Notes: a model not told the origin generated them from the sequence alone. A stretch of DNA of 34,078 nucleotides from Deltaproteobacteria bacterium (GCA_015494395.1 WGBG01000068.1:1-34078); one strand, 5' to 3'. Positions 24,414 through 32,739 are shown, counted from the first letter of the stretch. Made by a program: numbers and translations.

Positions 24414-25794
24414 AGAACTCCTCTCTGCCACAGCGTTCAGGCTCACGGCATGGTACTCTGCCATATTTATCATAAGTTCCGGCCTTATTTTTTCTCTTGC
24501 CTTCCATACGTTATCCAACACAATAACCGAACAGGACCGGGAACAGATCAATCTCAAACTCCAGGAGTACATCTCAACCGCACGTGATGAAGGCATGGAT
24601 GACCTGATCGAGGAGATTTCAAGGGAAAAGGAATATTACCGGGCATCGGGTTATTTTGTGCGCCTGATTGATAATACGAACCGTACTCTTTTCTGTTCCG
24701 TGCCAAGGCGGTTCAAAGACATGGACTGCTCCCAAATCCCTCTCGCCCCTGAAGGAAAAGACCATTATCTTAGAATAAGGAGACATGAAGACGAGGATGT
24801 GCTTGATATACTCACCGCTGATCTTCCCCAAGGTTTTAAAATTCAGGTGGGCAAGTCCTCTACTCAGCGGGAAAATCTTATTGAACGCTTCTATCAGATC
24901 TTTTTTATAACGCTTATTCTGATTACTGTTACAGGCTTTGTGTCCGGCGCCTTTCTATCCTTCAAGGTCCTTTCGCCTCTTCGGGATCTCATAGGGACAG
25001 TCCGGAGCATAAGTGCCGGAAGCATGGATGCAAGGGTCCCAGTAAGGCATAAAAAGGCGGGAGACGAGCTTGATATGCTGGCACGGCTTTTTAATGAAAT
25101 GCTCCAGCGGATTGCTGACCTTGTGAGGGGAATGAAAGAGGCCCTTGATTATGTTGCGCACGACCTCAGAACCCCTGTGGCAAGGCTCAAAGCGGTAGTG
25201 GAATCAACTCTCCAGAAACAGGCCGGCAGGGAAGAACTTGAAAACGCCCTGATGGATTGCGCGGAAGAGGCTGACAGAATATCCGTAATGCTGACAACCC
25301 TTATGGATATATCAGAGGCAGAGACAGGGGTCATGCGGCTCGATTTAAGGGTGCAGGCCATTAAACCTGTCATCCTTGATACTGTGGAACTGTATGAATA
25401 TGTTGCGGAAGAAGAGGATTTTTCAATAGTTGTGGAGATCGCGGAAGAGCTTGAAACATCAATAGACAGGAACAGGTTCAGGCAGGCAGCGGCAAACATC
25501 ATAGACAACGCCATAAAGTATGGAAAGCCAGGTGGCAGGCTTGAAATAAAGGCTTTTCGGGAAAATAACAGGATTAAACTCACATTTTCTGATAACGGTC
25601 CGGGCATATCGGAAAAAGACATGCCCCATATATTTGACAGGCTTTACAGGGGAGATAAAAGCCGCTCCCGGAAAGGCATGGGGCTGGGACTGAGCCTTGT
25701 AAAGGCAGTTATCCAGGGCCATGGCTTTGACCTGGATGTCAAAAGCAAACTGGGCAAGGGGACTGAAATTACAATCATCATGCCTGTTGCCTGA
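24394..25794 (+). CDS. Sensor histidine kinase, partner of the preceding regulator
   Basis: About 466 residues with the order TM1 (about 18-38), periplasmic sensor (about 40-165), TM2 (about 170-193), HAMP (about 190-245), HisKA with the phospho-accepting His256 in YVAHDLRTPVARLK, and a HATPase domain with the N-box NIIDNAIKYG, DNGPGI, and a GMGLGLSLVKA box. It overlaps the regulator by 20 bases; ATG 24394 has AAGGGG upstream, while GTG 24385 is a weaker start. The periplasmic part is acidic near residues 125-135 (EDEDVLD), as is seen in cation-sensing kinases such as PmrB or PhoQ, but the ligand cannot be read from sequence. Confidence 0.85.
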   Translation: MCLRRIKELLSATAFRLTAWYSAIFIISSGLIFSLAFHTLSNTITEQDREQINLKLQEYISTARDEGMDDLIEEISREKEYYRASGYFVRLIDNTNRTLFCSVPRRFKDMDCSQIPLAPEGKDHYLRIRRHEDEDVLDILTADLPQGFKIQVGKSSTQRENLIERFYQIFFITLILITVTGFVSGAFLSFKVLSPLRDLIGTVRSISAGSMDARVPVRHKKAGDELDMLARLFNEMLQRIADLVRGMKEALDYVAHDLRTPVARLKAVVESTLQKQAGREELENALMDCAEEADRISVMLTTLMDISEAETGVMRLDLRVQAIKPVILDTVELYEYVAEEEDFSIVVEIAEELETSIDRNRFRQAAANIIDNAIKYGKPGGRLEIKAFRENNRIKLTFSDNGPGISEKDMPHIFDRLYRGDKSRSRKGMGLGLSLVKAVIQGHGFDLDVKSKLGKGTEITIIMPVA

Positions 25795-25840
25795 CTTTTT
25801 GAGTTGTGAGAAATTTTGAGAGGCTATCTGTCACATTTTT

Positions 25841-25905
25841 CAGCCATAAAGATGCCGCGCGAAAATTACCTGTTCAGGTTATCTAACCTACCGTTTTTAT
25901 GGCTG
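25841..25905. terminator. Inverted repeat after the kinase gene, between convergent units
   Basis: CAGCCATAAA (25841-25850) and its exact inverse TTTATGGCTG (25896-25905) enclose a second small inverted pair (ACCTG / CAGGT). A run of T lies in the right arm. It sits between the kinase stop and the end of the convergent arnA remnant, the right place for a two-way terminator, but the loop is long. Confidence 0.4.
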
Positions 25906-25913
25906 TCCAGGTA

Positions 25914-26243
25914 CTAGGCTATGGTTAACCTCAGCGCCTCCTCAAGAGAAACCCTGGGAGTCCATCCTAGTATTTCCTGTGCATTTGTTACATCTGGTAC
26001 CCTATACCCTACATCCTGATAATCAGGGCCATAGTATTCTTGTCCTGAAATTTCTCTGAACTGGTATGGCAACATTTCTGATGGATAAGGAGCAAGCAAT
26101 AAAGTCCTGAGCGGATCATCATACCGCATATTGCTGACAGCAGGCGCCGCGCCGGAAAGCCAGTAATTATCACGTGTTTCAAGCATATCTGAAAATTCCT
26201 GTAATATCCTGATCATCATTAACGCAAGTTCCCTGATGGAATA
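25914..26243 (-). pseudogene. Remnant of ArnA-type dehydrogenase, C-terminal part (copy 2)
   Basis: The frame encodes about 109 codons matching residues from about 257 to the near end of the intact protein at 5716-6861, including YSIRELA, DPLRTLLLAPY, EYYGPDYQDVGYRVPD and ILGWTPRVSLEEALRLTIA. It stops about 16 residues early. Homology ends abruptly at 26243, beyond which the sequence changes completely. The matching N-terminal part lies at 27496-27849, and the middle of the protein (about residues 118-256), with the catalytic Ser-Glu and Tyr-Lys pairs, is missing. It is not functional as an enzyme. Confidence 0.8.
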
Positions 26244-26335
26244 GTAGATGCATTATTTTTTGTTTCCTTTCTTATCTTATTGCTGAATTAAGCGAATTAA
26301 ACTTTCATGGAAAACACTTAACCTGCGGTTCATTA

Positions 26336-27406
26336 TTAATGTGGCGCAAGCTCAAGCATCTTGACGATATCTCCCGGAGCAAGACCATTATCAGAGATGA
26401 TTGCGGCAGTTGAGGCATCGGTGCCAAAGAACTCCTTGACCTCAAGATCGCCCGTCACCTTTCCAGGGCCAAAGCCCAAGGAACGCTTGGTTATTGGATC
26501 AATAATTTCCTTACCCCGCCTGTATGCCCTTAACTTGTCTCCTGGCTGAAGGCCTGTAAGCCTTCCGGCATTAAGATAGACCCGATCATCCTTTATGTTT
26601 ATAATCCTGCAGGACCAGTCCGTTGCCCTGACCACATCTGCGGATATCTTTTTGGCTACCTTGTCAAAATCCTCGATGCTCGAAAGGTATGAGCCGATGA
26701 GCACACTTTCCGTGGCATGAATGACATCAAGTCGCAGAACTGTCTTGTTGCCTTTTACACTCTGGTCCGACTGGGGAAAATAGATGAGGATGTATGCCTG
26801 GATACCCACATCGGCAGCCACCTCGCGCCTTATCGCTGCGGAGGCAAGCTCTGCCACACTTCTCCCATGTTCCTGGAGATACTGGGCAAGCTGGGATGCA
26901 TCCACAGGTACTATGCCATCGGTTCGCCTAAGTGATGCAGGAAGGAGTGAGAGAACATCAAGGCCAAGGTCACCCAGCAGAGAGAGCAACACAACCTTTC
27001 TACGAAGAACCGGCATGCCATGACTATCCTTGGCACGTTCTGGTATACCTTGAAGCCTTTTTTCAAGTTTGGCAAGCCTCTCTTCAAGCTCCTTTTCTTT
27101 TTTGGTCTGCTCTGCACTTCCGAAAAGATGAAGACTAGCCCCCTCCTTTTCAGCAGTCTTCCTGAAATAATCAGATGTTACCATGAACGGAGAAGCTACA
27201 ACCTTCTCCTCCATCTGATCTATCTCCGCCTGCTTCTTGCGCTCCTCGGGTGTCTTCTTGGCAAGCTCTGCCTCTTTCTTGGCATCACTCTTGTTTGGCT
27301 GGAGTATGGCGTCTTTAAGACCACCACTGGAACTGCAGGAACTAAGCATTCCAGTCATGATACAACAGGTCAGGAGCAGAACTACTACAATAAGTTTATT
27401 TATCAT
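26336..27406 (-). CDS. Lipoprotein with FlgT-like C-terminal domain
   Basis: A 356-residue predicted lipoprotein. The signal peptide (residues 1-23) ends in a lipobox-like LSSC, followed by a Ser/Gly-rich linker. Lysine/glutamate-rich stretches at about 40-70 and 100-125 look like coiled coils. The C-terminal region (about 285-355), with VYLNAGRLTGLQPGDKLRAY, EIIDPITKRSLG and DLEVKEFF, resembles the FlgT C-terminal or curli/flagellar-assembly accessory beta domain. The middle (about 205-275) is CsgG/FlgO-like in style: a strand-rich segment with a KVAKKISADVV helix. ATG 27406 follows AGGAAA. It lies in the space between the two arnA remnants, in the same orientation, so it came in with or after the break. 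Its role is unknown. Confidence 0.6.
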   Translation of the reverse strand: MINKLIVVVLLLTCCIMTGMLSSCSSSGGLKDAILQPNKSDAKKEAELAKKTPEERKKQAEIDQMEEKVVASPFMVTSDYFRKTAEKEGASLHLFGSAEQTKKEKELEERLAKLEKRLQGIPERAKDSHGMPVLRRKVVLLSLLGDLGLDVLSLLPASLRRTDGIVPVDASQLAQYLQEHGRSVAELASAAIRREVAADVGIQAYILIYFPQSDQSVKGNKTVLRLDVIHATESVLIGSYLSSIEDFDKVAKKISADVVRATDWSCRIINIKDDRVYLNAGRLTGLQPGDKLRAYRRGKEIIDPITKRSLGFGPGKVTGDLEVKEFFGTDASTAAIISDNGLAPGDIVKMLELAPH

Positions 27407-27495
27407 TTCAAGTTTCCTGTAAATATTATTTCATCTAAAATCAATAACATAGTGATAAACTGCCGGACTTTGACAAGGAAACTACTTTAAAGACG

Positions 27496-27849
27496 CTACT
27501 GAGGAAGGAAAATAACCCTAGTGCCAAATTTTGCGCACTGCTTCACAATCCGGAGGTTCTGCTCAAAATCAAGTTCAAAGACCGCCAGAGGATCTTTTAC
27601 ATATGTTGCAGGAGTTGTTATAGCCACAAGAGGCAGGCAGATATCACATTTTTTCACGTGATATTCAATCCATTCCCGGTTTATCGAGATGTCTCTCTCA
27701 AGAAAATGTATGCGGGGATGATGAAGATCTTCTTCCAGCCTGTCAACGGATAGGTCCATACCATATATTTCCCAGTCCGTGTCAATTATGACACGTCTTA
27801 CCAGGTGGCTGCCGATAAAGCCATTCACGCCAAGCACAAGAATTTTCAT
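27496..27849 (-). pseudogene. Remnant of ArnA-type dehydrogenase, N-terminal part (copy 2)
   Basis: Residues 1-114 match the intact copy almost throughout (GVNGFIGSHLVRRVI, INREWIEYHVKKCD, ATYVKDPLAVFELDFEQNLRIV, KFGTRVIF). Near the end one C of the CCC run after GTTATTTTCC is missing, which shifts the frame and gives a TAG stop where the Ser-Glu active site should begin. Homology to copy 1 ends at about 27500. The start codon, AAGGAG ribosome site and upstream triple repeat (27962-27989) are retained. A 117-residue nucleotide-binding fragment could still be made, but it lacks the catalytic part. Confidence 0.8.
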
Positions 27850-27961
27850 ATAATCACAAAACTCCTTTTTTCATTGTGAATAAAGCAGCACTCAATCATT
27901 TTACGAGTGGGCAAAGCTTGTGAAATTACATTACGCCATCGTTATAAGGTACCACGCCTAA

Positions 27962-27989
27962 ATTACCGGAACATTACCTTTCCATTACA
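27962..27989 (-). promoter_or_regulatory. Triple 11-bp direct repeat (minus), duplicated module
   Basis: On the minus strand TGTAATG, GGTAATG and GGTAAT begin at 27989, 27978 and 27967, exactly 11 bases apart, as in the copy at 6976-7003. It controls only the truncated arnA remnant. No good -10 remains at the 13-base position. Confidence 0.55.
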
Positions 27990-28091
27990 ATAGAAACAGG
28001 TTTCATCAGGAATAATGGTTCTCCGATTGGCAATAACCCCTGAATTTGAAAACTCCGCAGAACGTCGTTCAATATAAAAATTGAATATGAT

Positions 28092-28132
28092 GGTAATGTT
28101 GAGGTAATGCCCATGTAATGTTTGCGCATTAC
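28092..28132 (+). promoter_or_regulatory. Triple 11-bp direct repeat in front of the second pepSY gene
   Basis: GGTAATG, GGTAATG and TGTAATG start at 28092, 28103 and 28114. CATTAC at 28127-28132 sits where TATTAT lies in the first copy, so the repeats are kept while the -10 is weakened. About 70 bases separate it from the pepSY start. Confidence 0.6.
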
Positions 28133-28199
28133 ATAAGAATTTGCTTGATAAATTCTGACTGAACAGACCCTAAACTTTTAACAACAAGGAACATGGCTT

Positions 28200-28598
28200 A
28201 TGAAAAAAACAACTTGGCATATTGCGACTTTTATTGTTTTCACCTGCGCAATGGTGGCACTGGTTGCAGCCTGGGCATATGCAGATCAGGAGTTCAGATC
28301 GAAGAATTTAAGGGGTTCACTGCCAACTGAAGGACATTCCAGGGCGGAATATCCGTTGATGGCTGAAATTTTCTGCCCGGAGGCCATAACGACAGCTCTA
28401 AAAGTAGTGCCGGGCCGCGTGTATGAATGCAAACTGGAAGAAGAGGAAGGCTTTCTGGTATATGGTGTTGAAATCATGACAAGTGGTGGCAGATTTATGG
28501 AGGTTCAGGTGGATGCCGGAAATGGACAAATTTTATTTTCCGAAGAAGACAAACCGGAAGCGAAAAATGACATATGCGAAAAATTAGGGTGCGATTGA
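28200..28598 (+). CDS. Small secreted PepSY-domain protein (copy 2)
   Basis: A 132-residue paralogue of the protein at 7185-7583. It has a clear signal peptide (residues 1-28, likely cleaved after AYA) and a PepSY-like domain nearly identical to copy 1 (VVPGRVYECKLEEEEGFLVYGVEI, VDAGNGQILFSEEDKPEA). The signal peptides of the two copies differ much more than the mature domains. The frame is intact, while the arnA and arnC copies beside it are broken, which suggests selection to keep it. ATG 28200 follows AAGGA. Function is unknown; periplasmic partner of the sensor kinase or of an ArnT-like enzyme are possibilities. Confidence 0.75.
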   Translation: MKKTTWHIATFIVFTCAMVALVAAWAYADQEFRSKNLRGSLPTEGHSRAEYPLMAEIFCPEAITTALKVVPGRVYECKLEEEEGFLVYGVEIMTSGGRFMEVQVDAGNGQILFSEEDKPEAKNDICEKLGCD

Positions 28599-28636
28599 TT
28601 TGCATGTAATCTTATTGGACGGTATTGGAATTCAAA

Positions 28637-29576
28637 ATGAACATACAGGAACAAACATCTCTTTCCGTGATTATTCCGGTGTATAACGAAGAAGCCAACA
28701 TCCCCATGCTGATTCCAAGACTGTTTGCCGTCCTGTGACAGCTTAAAGAAAACTGGGAGGTTATCTTCATAAATGACGGTTCAACTGATCACACTCTTGA
28801 GCTTCTCCAGGAAGAGGCCGCCCAGAGGGGTCATATTGTGATAGTTAATCTTGCCAGAAATTTCGGGCAGCATGCAGCGGTTATGGCAGGTTTTTCCCAG
28901 GCAGGCGGCAAATGGATAATAACTATGGACGCTGACCTTCAGAATCCCCCTAAATCCCGAGAATCCTCGCCGAGTTCAAAAAGGGACATGATCTTGTGGG
29001 AACTATAAGAAAAGCAAGACGGGATACGCTGTTTCGAAAAACATCCTCAAAAATAACAAACAGGATCATAACCAGGATTTCCGGAATTTCGTTAGAGGAC
29101 TTTGGCTGCATGCTTCGAGGCTACAGCCGTGAAGTGGTTCAGGCTATCCTGCAAAATCCGGAATACCGAACCTTTATTCCTGCACTTGCAACATTTTTTG
29201 CAGTAAACCCCGTGGAAATAGAAGTAAGTCATGAAGAAAGGGCTGGCGGGGAGTCAAAGTACTCCATCATCAAGCTCCTGAGCCTTCAACTGGACCTTAT
29301 GACCGGATTTTCCATGTGGCCTTTGAGAATACTCTTTTTTGCCGGCAGCATAATAGCTCTCCTTGGAATTATGTTGGCACTTTTGATTATGATCATGAGA
29401 CTGTATCGTGGCCCAGGGTGGGCAGCGCAGGGAGTTTTTACGCTCTTCTCATTCATGTTTTTCCTGGCAGGGTGCCAGCTTTTTGCTCTGGGGCTTGTTG
29501 GGGAATATATTGGCCGTGTTTTTCAGGCCGTGCGGCACAGGCCTGCCTATATTTTAGAGAAAGTCTATAAATTTTC
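28637..29576 (+). pseudogene. arnC-like gene, copy 2, inactivated
   Basis: Close copy of the gene at 7622-8569, with the same intergenic distance from pepSY. Codon 34 (28736-28738) is TGA where copy 1 has GCA. About 70 codons later, near 28951, a four-base deletion in the stretch after the DADLQNPP catalytic motif shifts the frame. The remaining reading frame from 28996 covers the C-terminal two thirds, including the RKTSSKITNRIITR and GEYIGRVFQAVRHRP segments, and runs past the former end into the insertion sequence (to 29658). Two independent lesions plus the IS at its 3' end make it a clear pseudogene. Confidence 0.9.
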
Positions 29577-31075
29577 CAACGGTGTCCGACTCAACATAGC
29601 GGCAAAAAAATTTATGTATGCAGAAATGGGCTGTAATGGCCCATATTCTTGCCCATAGAAAAAAATGAGAAAAAATTCAAAAAATACTTGACAAGCACTG
29701 ACAGGGCAGGTCTGAAAAATGGCATTAATTTCAACTAGTTAGGGAGGTAAGACCATGCCTTGTAACACTAATCGCCTTGTTAACCTTATGAAAATACTAA
29801 CCCACAATACAATATTAGGAGCTTTTATCAAACCTGCCATAGATGCTCTTGAATATGTCAGATTCAAACCCGGCATATTCAAGGCATTGACTATGGAAGA
29901 TTTTATTACCCTTGGTGTACTGAGACACATTAAAGGGCAAACTACTCTTAGGGATCAGATTCAGGAACTCTTTCATCTTGATCCTGTTGACGGGCCTCCT
30001 TTGGCCAGATCTACCTGGTCAGATGCTATGGCATCTGTACATCGTAGAGATATTTTAAGAGGAGTTATACAGAGACTTCAAGAGGTGGCATCGAGGAATA
30101 TTGCCGATCGGCTTGAGAATTTTTCCTGTTTGGCAGGTAGATCAGTATATGCAGTAGATGGCACTTATCAGAAAGAAAGTTGTCATTACAGGAAAATCAC
30201 TCCACGCCAGGGAGGTAAAGACAATCCTAAAGGACATGGGTTGTTGCCCTTTTTTGATGCCCGGTTGGGTTGTCCTGTAGATGTTGTAGTGGAAACAGAT
30301 ACTACGCACGAAGTCAATGTATTGAAATCCAGCAAGTTTCAGGGATTATCTGAGAAGAATGCTCTTTTTTTGGTGGATAGAGGCTTTATAGATGCTCCTT
30401 TCTGGAACAGCAAGAAGACAAAATATAGCATCACCATGATAAGCCGCATGAAAACCTCATTGGTGGTGGAATCATCAGAAGAACAGCCGGTGGCCGCCAC
30501 TGAAGAAAATCAAGGAGTGCTAAAAGATGAGCATATTATCCTAAGATCAGGCGGTACTGCTACATGGCGCAGGATAACGTATTGCGCTTCTAATGGACAA
30601 AAATTGATCTTTCTCACCAATGAACTTATTCTTGAGCCCGGCATGATAGCATTTCTTTTTCTGCGTCGTTGGGATGAGGAGAAGTGTTTTGATACATGGA
30701 AGAATGATCTATCAGCAAACAAGGCATGGGGATACAAGAAAGTTAGCATAGAAAATCAGGCATTATTGGCAATTGTCACCAGTTTGTTAATAGCCATATT
30801 TCTTCACGAACATGCTGAGTCATATGGTATCAAAGATGAAAAGGCCCTTGCAAAACAAGAGAAGAGGTTACTGGCAGAATCCAAATCCAGTGATGGGGAA
30901 CGCCCCACTAGTAGTCATTTTTTTCATGGCCTCTTCCGTTTTACCTCCAAGGTCAGCAAACAGGTGATAAGATTTTTTAAGGGCTGTTTCTTAAAAACAA
31001 TGGATTATGAGCTGCTGGAGGTCGAATTCTGGCCTTTACTGAAACAGTATCTATAAATGCTTACGGACACCGTTG
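29577..31075 (+). mobile_element. IS4-family insertion sequence
   Basis: An element of about 1.5 kb with 12-bp perfect terminal inverted repeats CAACGGTGTCCG (29577-29588, and inverted at 31064-31075), containing one transposase gene. The left end abuts the last codons of the arnC pseudogene and the right end cuts a helix-turn-helix gene. I see no matching target-site duplication in the bases next to the two ends, which suggests a deletion or rearrangement after insertion. Confidence 0.8.
29755..31056 (+). CDS. IS4-family transposase
   Basis: A 433-residue DDE transposase. The catalytic acids are Asp135 in YAVDGTY, Asp208 in LVDRGF, and Glu309 in the FLRRWDEEKCFDTWK segment, which matches the IS4 signature with R305, E309 and K316 at the right intervals (R-3-E-6-K); the usual leading Tyr is Phe302. 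The N-terminal region (about 40-115) includes a helical TTLRDQIQELFHLDP segment. GGGAGG precedes the ATG by about seven bases. The gene is intact with normal length, so the element may still be able to move. It carries no passenger gene. Confidence 0.9.
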   Translation: MPCNTNRLVNLMKILTHNTILGAFIKPAIDALEYVRFKPGIFKALTMEDFITLGVLRHIKGQTTLRDQIQELFHLDPVDGPPLARSTWSDAMASVHRRDILRGVIQRLQEVASRNIADRLENFSCLAGRSVYAVDGTYQKESCHYRKITPRQGGKDNPKGHGLLPFFDARLGCPVDVVVETDTTHEVNVLKSSKFQGLSEKNALFLVDRGFIDAPFWNSKKTKYSITMISRMKTSLVVESSEEQPVAATEENQGVLKDEHIILRSGGTATWRRITYCASNGQKLIFLTNELILEPGMIAFLFLRRWDEEKCFDTWKNDLSANKAWGYKKVSIENQALLAIVTSLLIAIFLHEHAESYGIKDEKALAKQEKRLLAESKSSDGERPTSSHFFHGLFRFTSKVSKQVIRFFKGCFLKTMDYELLEVEFWPLLKQYL

Positions 31076-31213
31076 CTTTTTGAACTTGGGGCCTCTCTTC
31101 TTACAGCGCCATACTTCAAGGGTAGATGAGTTGACGGGAAAACCTCGTTCTGACAAATAGCTTGAGGCCTGTTTAGTTGTCATTGCCGCTGGGTGGTAAC
31201 GTAGATTAGCCAT
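31061..31213 (-). pseudogene. Helix-turn-helix (excisionase-like) gene truncated by the IS
   Basis: ATG at 31213 follows a strong GGAGG. The first 46 codons encode a MerR/excisionase-type helix-turn-helix: MTTKQASSYLSERGFPV, STLEVWRCKKRGPKF. The frame then enters the IS terminal repeat and ends after four more codons (QRCP, stop). Such small proteins are typical of mobile elements and phage control regions. Only the DNA-binding helices remain. Confidence 0.7.
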
Positions 31214-31290
31214 TATTATCCTCCATTATCATGATATTTATTGTTGTGATGTGTTTGACAGGATATACCCGTACAGAGATCCGTGCCGGA

Positions 31291-31866
31291 TTACTTTTCC
31301 TGTCCTTTCTCATCATTTTTTCGTATCATTTCCACGATGCTGCCCCTCATGACTATGGACGTCCCATGCCGCTGCCGCAGTCTGTCAACTGCATTATCAA
31401 GGGCCATCTCTTTTTTCTGCCGCCTTCTGTCAAGCATTGAAAGCTGCCTGATTCCACGGCTTAGATTGGACACTCCCACTCCTACCAGGCGCACCTTCTG
31501 GCGCACATCAACCTGATCTAAAAGCTCTGTTGCTCTGCGGTATATCTCTGGAGTGCTTGATGTGTGATCCTGGAATGTCCTGCTGCGGGTGATTGTCCTG
31601 AAATTTGCAAATTTGATTTTCAAAGTGACAGTCCTGCCTGAATAACCATGCAGCCTGAGGTCCTGGCCAACACGTTCTGACTGGACAAGCAGATGCTTCC
31701 TTATCTCTTCAATATCGCAGGTATCATCAGAAAGGGTATGTTCGGAGCTGAATGATTTGGGCTCGGAAAGAGGGATTACCGGGGAGTCATCCATGCCCCT
31801 GGCCATGTCAATAAGTTCGTGCCCAGCCTTGCCAAGTTTCCGGATGAGGAAATCTTCAGGATAAGT
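31291..31866 (-). pseudogene. dinB: DNA polymerase IV, C-terminal fragment
   Basis: The open frame from about 31878 down to 31291 encodes the end of the thumb and the little-finger domain of a Y-family polymerase: YPEDFLIRKLGKAG, ELIDMARGMDDSPV, then a LKIKFANFRTITRSRT strand and KVRLVGVGVSNL. The palm and finger domains with the catalytic acids (roughly the first 200 residues) are absent. The first in-frame ATG is at 31806, within the thumb. The fragment begins only a few codons after the stop of the HDOD gene and is in the same frame, so an upstream deletion fused the two regions. It cannot polymerise, but the little finger could still bind the sliding clamp or DNA if expressed. Confidence 0.8.
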
Positions 31867-31878
31867 GCAGCATCGGGG

Positions 31879-32739
31879 TCAGGCAATAAGGGATGCGAAT
31901 TCCGCTGCGTTTTCAAAAGAGGTCTTTACCATTGAGCTGATTTCTTCGGGTTCAAGGTCAAGGTTGTTCAGTAGTATCTCTGTGGTATGCGTGAAAATTT
32001 CAGATTCCTCGGCCTGGCTACCATAACGGATATGGGATACAAGTTTTATTGCCGGCTCAATGGAAGCCTGTGAATTTTCTTCATGGTGGAACAGTATTGC
32101 ATTTATCAGGTAGTCCGGAAGGTTCCACTCCTGGGCCATAAGGGCTCCTACTTTCTGGTGATCAAATCCGAACGTGTCCTGCTCGAGTATCTGCATATTT
32201 ACCTCTTGGTCCTGATTCCAACGCTGGAGTGTCTTGCAGTATTCGTCCTCTCGGCTGTTTATAATAACAGGAATGGCCATATCCTGGAGAAGGCCACAGG
32301 TAAAGGATTCATTGCGTGTGGTTGGATGCAGATACGCGGCTATGGCATCAGCAAGGCAGGCGCGTCTGGCAGATGCTATCCAGAAGGACATGGTGTTTAT
32401 ACACTGGTAGTCAATACGGGGAATGGACTGTTTAACCCCCAGGGGCAGGATAAGGGATTCCAGTCTTGAGCGTCCCAGCAGCATGGTAGCGTGTTGTATA
32501 TTGGTAATCTTTTTGGACAGGCCAAATGCCGCAGAATTAACGGTTTTGAGCACCATGACGTGCATGCCGGGATCTGTTTTGATGGCATCCCCGATATCCT
32601 GCATGGATGTTTCTGGGTCCTGAAGCATGTTCAGGACCTTCATGACATTATCAGGGAAGGAGGGCAGTTCATAGCCTTGGAGCAGCTTTGCAATAACCTT
32701 TTTGGGGTCCTTTGAACGTTTTTTGAAAAAGTTAAACAT
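31879..32739 (-). CDS. HDOD-domain protein
   Basis: A 286-residue soluble protein with an HDOD domain over about residues 18-215: LPSFPDNVMKVLNMLQDPETSMQDIGDAIKTDPGMHVMVLKTVNSAAFG is the usual start (shown in parts here), followed by KKITNIQHATMLLG, an ESFTCGLLQDMAIPV stretch, and FGFDHQKVGALMAQEWNLP. HDOD proteins are HD-like domains without the full metal site and act in signalling, often near chemotaxis or cyclic nucleotide pathways. The N-terminal MFNFFKKRSK is basic. ATG 32739 has a weak AGAG site. The gene ends right against the dinB fragment. Confidence 0.8.
   Translation of the reverse strand: MFNFFKKRSKDPKKVIAKLLQGYELPSFPDNVMKVLNMLQDPETSMQDIGDAIKTDPGMHVMVLKTVNSAAFGLSKKITNIQHATMLLGRSRLESLILPLGVKQSIPRIDYQCINTMSFWIASARRACLADAIAAYLHPTTRNESFTCGLLQDMAIPVIINSREDEYCKTLQRWNQDQEVNMQILEQDTFGFDHQKVGALMAQEWNLPDYLINAILFHHEENSQASIEPAIKLVSHIRYGSQAEESEIFTHTTEILLNNLDLEPEEISSMVKTSFENAAEFASLIA

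Noticed and set aside
28081-28140. Repeats taken for a CRISPR array
   Set aside because: The units are 7 bp at 11-bp spacing without unique spacers of normal size, and no cas gene is present; they fit a regulator site.
29688-29716. TTGACA as the transposase promoter
   Set aside because: A perfect -35 is present at 29688-29693, but at 17 bp spacing the -10 would be TCTGAA, too poor to list as a promoter.
31231-31516. Plus-strand frames over the dinB fragment
   Set aside because: Antisense to a frame with clear little-finger motifs.
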